From contig JAFCMP010000093.1 in assembly GCA_017506865.1 (NCBI GenBank), positions 62,001 through 126,000 of the forward strand: a stretch of DNA of 64,000 nt, read 5' to 3'. The translations under genes were made by a program, and so were the position numbers. Under the pieces are notes generated by a model. That model was not told the DNA's origin. It did not search any database and was given only the letters and a program-made list of their open reading frames with translations. This DNA is from Tribonema minus (lineage: Eukaryota; Sar; Xanthophyceae; Tribonematales; Tribonemataceae). Shown here in pieces: positions 59,201 to 64,000 of this stretch (position 1 is the first letter of the stretch; each line of letters begins with the position of its first letter).

Positions 59201-59855
59201 GGAGAATGGCCTTCTCAACATAAGCGCCATGCCAGTTTTGTTTGCAACTTGGTACTGCTGTGCGCCATGCCAGCTTTGTTCTTAGTATTTCCCACTTGTA
59301 CTGCTGCTGCAGTGGTCATGCTGAGACACCATGAAACCTTCAGGATACTCTCAAGGGAGTGATCTTTTTCTGGCAGTGCTTGAAGTTCTCCTGAGCGTTT
59401 GAATACGGAACACTTTCGAGCGCGCCTAAAACATGGTGAATCACTGCAGTTCTGCAGCTTGCTCTGTTGAGATTGCTGTGTTGACGGTGCCGCATGTACG
59501 TCACAGCTCCTACCATGGTATTCATCATTGCACATTTAAATCAGGTAGATTGTCTTGCACAGCAGACTGCAGCATCTTCGGACAACAGCACTGTTCCACG
59601 GCAACAGGGACTGGCATCGCCGGCAGGCTCCAGTTACAGTGAGCATCACATCCGCAGCCACGAAACAAGAAGGCTTCACCTACTTGTCTCGCCTCCTCTC
59701 CTTTCATGTCGTGCCACAACGTGTTGCAGGTGTCGGAGATTGAGAAGGTCATGGACCGCGACACACACTACGATGCGCAGCAAGCCATTGCGTTTGGTGT
59801 TGTGGATGCAATCCATGAGAAAAGACCTCTGGACCTCACACCGCAGTCTAGCTGA
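56279..59855 (+). CDS. CLPP: Mitochondrial-type ATP-dependent Clp protease proteolytic subunit
   Basis: Five exons: 56279-56559, 57269-57406, 57805-57841, 58927-59037 and 59730-59855. Phases match; 230 residues. ClpP forms a two-ring 14-subunit serine protease chamber fed by a ClpX-type unfoldase. The catalytic triad is present: Ser126 (GQAASMA), His151 (RVMLHQ) and Asp200 (VMDRD). The Ser-His-Asp spacing of 25 and 49 equals that of E. coli ClpP (97, 122, 171). The first ~30 residues are rich in Arg, Ser and Leu with no acidic residue, as in a mitochondrial presequence. ALVPMVVE, then [19 protein letters not shown], closely resembles mitochondrial ClpP. Intron 2 starts with GC (AG/GCAAGT at 57407), a classic GC-AG donor. 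Intron 3 carries telomere-like CCCTAA motifs. The C-terminus is short and lacks the long tail of animal ClpP. Confidence 0.93.
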
Positions 59856-60863
59856 TTGGAGGAATAGATGCCCACTGCTGCTGCTGCTTGGGATGGTGGT
59901 TTTGATACGGGAAGCTTTGCATGCGGCACCTGCGGCTTGGGCTGTGGTCTTGCAAGGCGCGCATTTAATGGCATCGACCTTTTACCATTATTTTCCTGTG
60001 GAATGCATGTATAGTTTCTCAAGGGGGCGCGCGTGTCGTCGGCTGGTTTTTCCGTTCCACTTTATTTGAACATCCGTCACCTTTTGATGATGATGCAATG
60101 CATGCGCGTTTATGCATATTCATGCTATCGTTGTATGCCTATGCCGTGCCACTGCTGCGAACGTTGGTGTCGTCAACGTCCTGTCCTGTGATAGACACAA
60201 TGCCGCATGTCATGTACGGGGTTCTCTCAAGCTCCATGATCAATGATGCATACCATTGAGTCAAATGCGTGTGTGTCTTGTTGCGAATCATCATCGGGGA
60301 ATGCGCTGATACACATAGGCATTTGAGCTGATTTTCCCCCCTATGCGCAACATGCATAGCTTGCAGGACATGAGTGCCATTTCCATTGCCGCTGCACCCT
60401 GCAGCATTGCCAGAGCATTTCACCTACCCATTACACGCATCAATGCCAGTGTGCATAGCACCTGCGAGTACCAAATGCAAGCGCGCCGCCAATCTTCAAG
60501 TTCACGATCAGCGCCCCTGATGGGAGGTGCTTTCAATCTACTCGTGAGGATGCAACATGCCTGCACTTGCGATGCGTCAGTTCAAGAACAAGCAACATCA
60601 CCAGGCGCTTCTTGCCCCACGCACATGAACATGCGCACAGTGTCTCATCCACAGGGGCCAGCGCGGCTGCATGGTCTGCTGATGCGACAGGACAGGAAAC
60701 AAACATGCATGTAGATCTCAGCAGCTTTATGTGTATTTTTTTGCCATCAAGTGGCAGCGAGCAATGTCATTCGGCGCCCCGCCTTGCCTTCGGACCCTCA
60801 GCACACATCTGCTATGTGAAACCTATGCTCGACATACTCTCAGTCGTGTCACAACTCTGTCTC
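59856..60863. other. Convergent intergenic region
   Basis: It lies between the CLPP stop and the stop of the minus-strand ankyrin-type gene. There are several short open frames, none recognisable. Confidence 0.45.
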
Positions 60864-63706
60864 CTAGCTGTCCTGCTCTTCTTTGTGCTCTGTTCCCACA
60901 TTTGACTTGGCGGGCTCTTCCCCCTGCTGCAGCTGCTGCTTGACCCAGTCCCCTACCTCCGGGTCAACAGCTTGGACCACTTTCAGCACCTCTTCAGGCC
61001 ACTCACCTAGGGGACACCCCTCAGATACCGCCCACTTGAGTGGCTCGAGGGCCCACCATGGGCACTGCATGCGCCGTGACTCAGCATCGTCAGCATCAGC
61101 AGCATGCGAGAAACTTTCCGTTTCCGAGTCACTTTCCGTTTCCGAGTCACTTCCCGTTTCCTCGATCTGACTGAGTGGCTCTGAATCCTTCGTGAAATCT
61201 TTGTCATACATGGAAATATCGTCACTCAGCTCTGCCGCATCTGCTCTGTACTCCTTGACGCCATCTTCGAACCACAGCTGACTGGGCCACGGAGCATTTG
61301 CTTCAGTGCGGAGCCACTTGGTTGCCTCGAGATGGTCCCAGCACGCCGCATCACAGAGCATTTCCCCTGCCAGTTCCTGGTCCCACAGCTCGCCCCCGTT
61401 GTGTTCGCGCAGGAATTGCAGCATTTCCACGTTGCCCGCTAAAAGCGCAAGAGAGCATGGCAGGCAGGCGGCCACAGGGAGGGGTCAGGGGACTGCTGCA
61501 GGTGTAATGTGCGCGCTGGAGATGGCAGTCTTGATGTGGCAGTATTGTTTGCTCATTTGCCCGTCTGAAGTGGCAACATGCAGACATGTCAAACAAATTT
61601 GTGCAAAAATCCGTTACAGATGGAGTGGCACACTCTTGATCAATGGCTGCTCCGTTGCACATACAACCTCGCTTGAACAATGTCAGGTTCAGAAGCTTTG
61701 CACCCAACAGATGGTGGGCACGATGACAAAGAAAACACTATCACAGTGTCTGGCCGCAGGGCAGAGCACCTTGATTTGAGTATGCCAAACATGCATGGAC
61801 AAGCGGCATTGCGCCAGTTTCTGCACTATTATCATAGGTGTATTCACAAGCGTTTCGCAATCAGGGCGCCAACACCAGATCATCAGCAAAAAATACCTGA
61901 GAGTGCATGTTTGTCCAGCATCAGCGAAACGACATCGCCACACAGCATTTCAAACGCTTTAAACGTACTACAAAACCATTGTACTGGCACAGAGTACATA
62001 CCTGAAGCAGCTGCGAGGAGCACACTTCGCACGTCCCACGGGCACTGCTCTTGCAGCAAATACTGCAGCACCTCCATATGCTTGCCACCTGTACATGCGC
62101 GTTACCGCAACGCAGCAGCGTCACAACTTGAGGTTTACACATGATGTCTCAGTGAATGAACCAAGGTGAGTCACATGAGCATGACTATATGGCAGCATCA
62201 CGACAGCGGCCGAAGGCAGATGACTGGTGCTTTCATCGAAATGCAGAGTTAGACTTCTCACGCTGGGACACCATTGAGTCATTGGAGTTTAAAGAGCATC
62301 AGCATCGGGTACCCTCCCCTTTACTTGAAGGAGAGGTGTCGTATGCAACAATTCAAAGCCTATTTGTTGACTGACACTTCCACAAGACAAGTGCTTGGCA
62401 CTTGTGAGAGTGTAGTAGACTGCACACATATATACATTGTGACTGTGATGCTGACTGTGACGGCAGATTGAAGGGTTTACCATTTTGGCTCAACCAATTC
62501 TCATGAGATCTGACTGGCTTTCAGAGGTGGCAAGCACAGCTAGAGAAATTGGCCTTCCGGAGCAAAATAAGGCAGCGGTGCCAAACACAACTTCAACTTG
62601 TAATTGACATTTCTGACAAAGCACGTGCTGAGCCACAGTTCGTCCAGAGTTCTTTTGTTGACAGATACTTAGCGTTACAGGAAGGAGGGCACCGCATACT
62701 GCCAGCAAGTTGCAACACAAGTTGCACTCCAGTCTTCAGAAGTGTTGAACAAACCTCTTGCACAGAGATGCACCGGCGCTCGTTGATGTTTATGCGCCAA
62801 TGCCCCCCAATGGCCTCTCACGCCATGGATCATCTCAACGCAACATCACTCGGCTCACCCTGGCATCCTGCTGCTATGATGTTGTGTCAGGGGCCCCATC
62901 CCCGACAATGAGTCATGCAGGTTGCGTCAGTGACACAGAGTCACTCAGTGACTCAGAGTCACTCAGTGACTCAGTGGCCCATCCCGACAGCGCCTCTGAT
63001 CTAACAAGTTAATTCGACACAACTCAGCCAGCACAGGTCTCTGCCATAAGGGCTTTGAGTCGTTGGTCACCTTCAAGTGTGACATGACTCAGCTTGCAAG
63101 GGCTCTGCCGTGTGTGATGAAAGATCGGTTCCGGAACCTGTGCGCACCCACTTAAGGGGTCCACCTGTAGGCTGATCAACCAATTCGCCTCAACAAATGG
63201 CAAGAATGCACGCAGAGGTATGTATGCATGTAGTTCAAAGGTATTCCGGCACGCACATTGACAAAGGCAGAAACCTGCCCTGCAACGTCCATTGCACTTC
63301 ACCGGCCACCGACGGTTGCATGATCATCATCACATTCAGACAATGGTCAAGTGCGGTGAATAGCCCAAAAACAGCTGCGTCTCCCATGCGCCCCTCAGTC
63401 GTTTATCAATGCGCACTGGACTCTCCTTTGTCACAGATTATGTCTACATACTTTGCTTGGTTTGGAGTGTCATATAATCATATAGGTGCGTCAATGCACG
63501 TGCATAATGTTTTTGGACGCTGATCCTTAGTCGACCGTTTACAAAACCACGCATGTGCAAGCTCTCAGCCTGTGAGCTACTGCGATACGTACATGCACAC
63601 TGACCTTCACTGTCCTGGTCGCCGGACCCCAGTGCTGCTTGCCAAGACACTTGTTCGTCCCTGGGGCAGCCTCTGTCGCGCAAGAACTGCAGAGCCTGAA
63701 GGTGCC
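60864..63706 (-). CDS. Ankyrin-type repeat protein, 3' part (5' end not resolved)
   Basis: Three joinable exons with matching phases: 63706-63605, 62088-62002 and 61438-60864 (stop). Repeats are of the WLR/GCPW ankyrin kind common in algae, oomycetes and giant viruses: GHLQALQFLRDRGCPRDEQ, HMEVLQYLLQEQCPWD with VLLAAAS, GNVEMLQFLREHNGGELWD, DHLEATKWLRTEANAPWPS and LEPLKWAVSEGCP. An acidic Ser/Glu insert (SDSETESDSETES) lies between the last two units, and the tail is Glu/Gln-rich. The first exon begins in phase 1 after a TTAG acceptor at 63707, so at least one more 5' exon is expected, perhaps beyond the window. A role in protein binding is likely; the partner is unknown. Additional exons inside the 62089-63604 intron cannot be excluded. 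Confidence 0.68.
62936..62990. repeat. Short tandem repeat of CAGTGACTCAGAGTCACT
   Basis: About three imperfect copies, GTGACACAGAGTCACTCAGT, then GACTCAGAGTCACTCAGT, then GACTCAGTGG. Each unit is itself partly palindromic. The repeat lies in the large intron of the ankyrin-type gene. Confidence 0.65.
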
Positions 63707-64000
63707 CTAACAGCATGCAGAGCACAAAAGAAAATCTTCGTTTTACAGAGGACCTTGAGGATATAAAAGAAAGCGGAACTTCGAAAGGAGGGGTGCTATC
63801 ATAGATAGGCAAAGGCGTCGTTGTTGTTTTTTAAGGAAAAATCATACCAGAGAACTAAAAGACACTGAAATACGAATTACAACCAAGTAATTACGTAAAA
63901 CAACATTTTTGTGGCAAGCGACCTACATGGTAGCGTGTCTGCCGGATGCAGTCTGCGTACAAACATACATGTGAAGAGGCACAGTGTATGTGCCTCCCTC
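63707..64000. other. Upstream intron or promoter of the ankyrin-type gene; no exon recognised
   Basis: An open minus-strand frame continues to an ATG at 63812, but its residues do not look like ankyrin sequence. The acceptor before GGCACC at 63706 is the better boundary. Confidence 0.35.

Overview
The window is nuclear DNA of an intron-rich eukaryote, most probably a unicellular green alga (Chlorophyta). That assignment is an inference. It rests on many short exons with GT-AG introns, moderate-to-high GC, abundant CAG/GCN triplet runs inside coding exons, a PAS-domain protein kinase, a mitochondrial-type ClpP, a plant/algal-style CWC2 and early-branching LINEs that encode a restriction-like endonuclease. 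I see no rRNA, no convincing tRNA and no CRISPR array.

Layout. 1-9.3 kb is repeat-rich: a ~180-bp tandem repeat, a full-length LINE (copy A, minus strand) and a LINE 3'-tail fused to a decayed membrane-protein ORF. 9.4-29.4 kb is a signalling neighbourhood: a PAS-only protein (+), a multi-exon receiver-domain gene (+, 11.3-24.5 kb) and a PAS-protein kinase gene (-, 26.5-29.4 kb). LINE copy B and a truncated copy C sit inside intron 2 of the receiver gene, in antisense orientation. 30-34 kb is repetitive: a ~600-bp tandem duplication, then a decayed Ty3/gypsy-type element. 34.3-38.9 kb carries an ankyrin-repeat gene (-). 41.6-45.5 kb carries a BioD-like P-loop NTPase gene (-). A 231-bp divergent intergenic region separates it from the spliceosomal gene CWC2 (+, 45.7-55.1 kb, 11 exons). 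56.3-59.9 kb is mitochondrial CLPP (+, 5 exons). 60.9-63.7 kb holds the 3' part of a second ankyrin-type gene (-).

Five exon-intron models were built by hand. For CWC2, CLPP, the BioD-like gene, the PAS-kinase and the first ankyrin gene every intron phase matches, which is strong internal support. The receiver gene keeps the same exon logic but has three frame problems in its conserved core.

The most interesting signals are: (i) exon ends with their splice donors that have become repeats, in two separate introns of the receiver gene; (ii) two nearly identical intact LINEs lying next to other LINE tails; (iii) a CWC2 with an added RanBP2 zinc finger and two WW domains; (iv) a BioD-like NTPase with an unrecognised ~245-residue C-terminal half; (v) telomere-like CCCTAA tracts placed inside introns, some just before acceptors.
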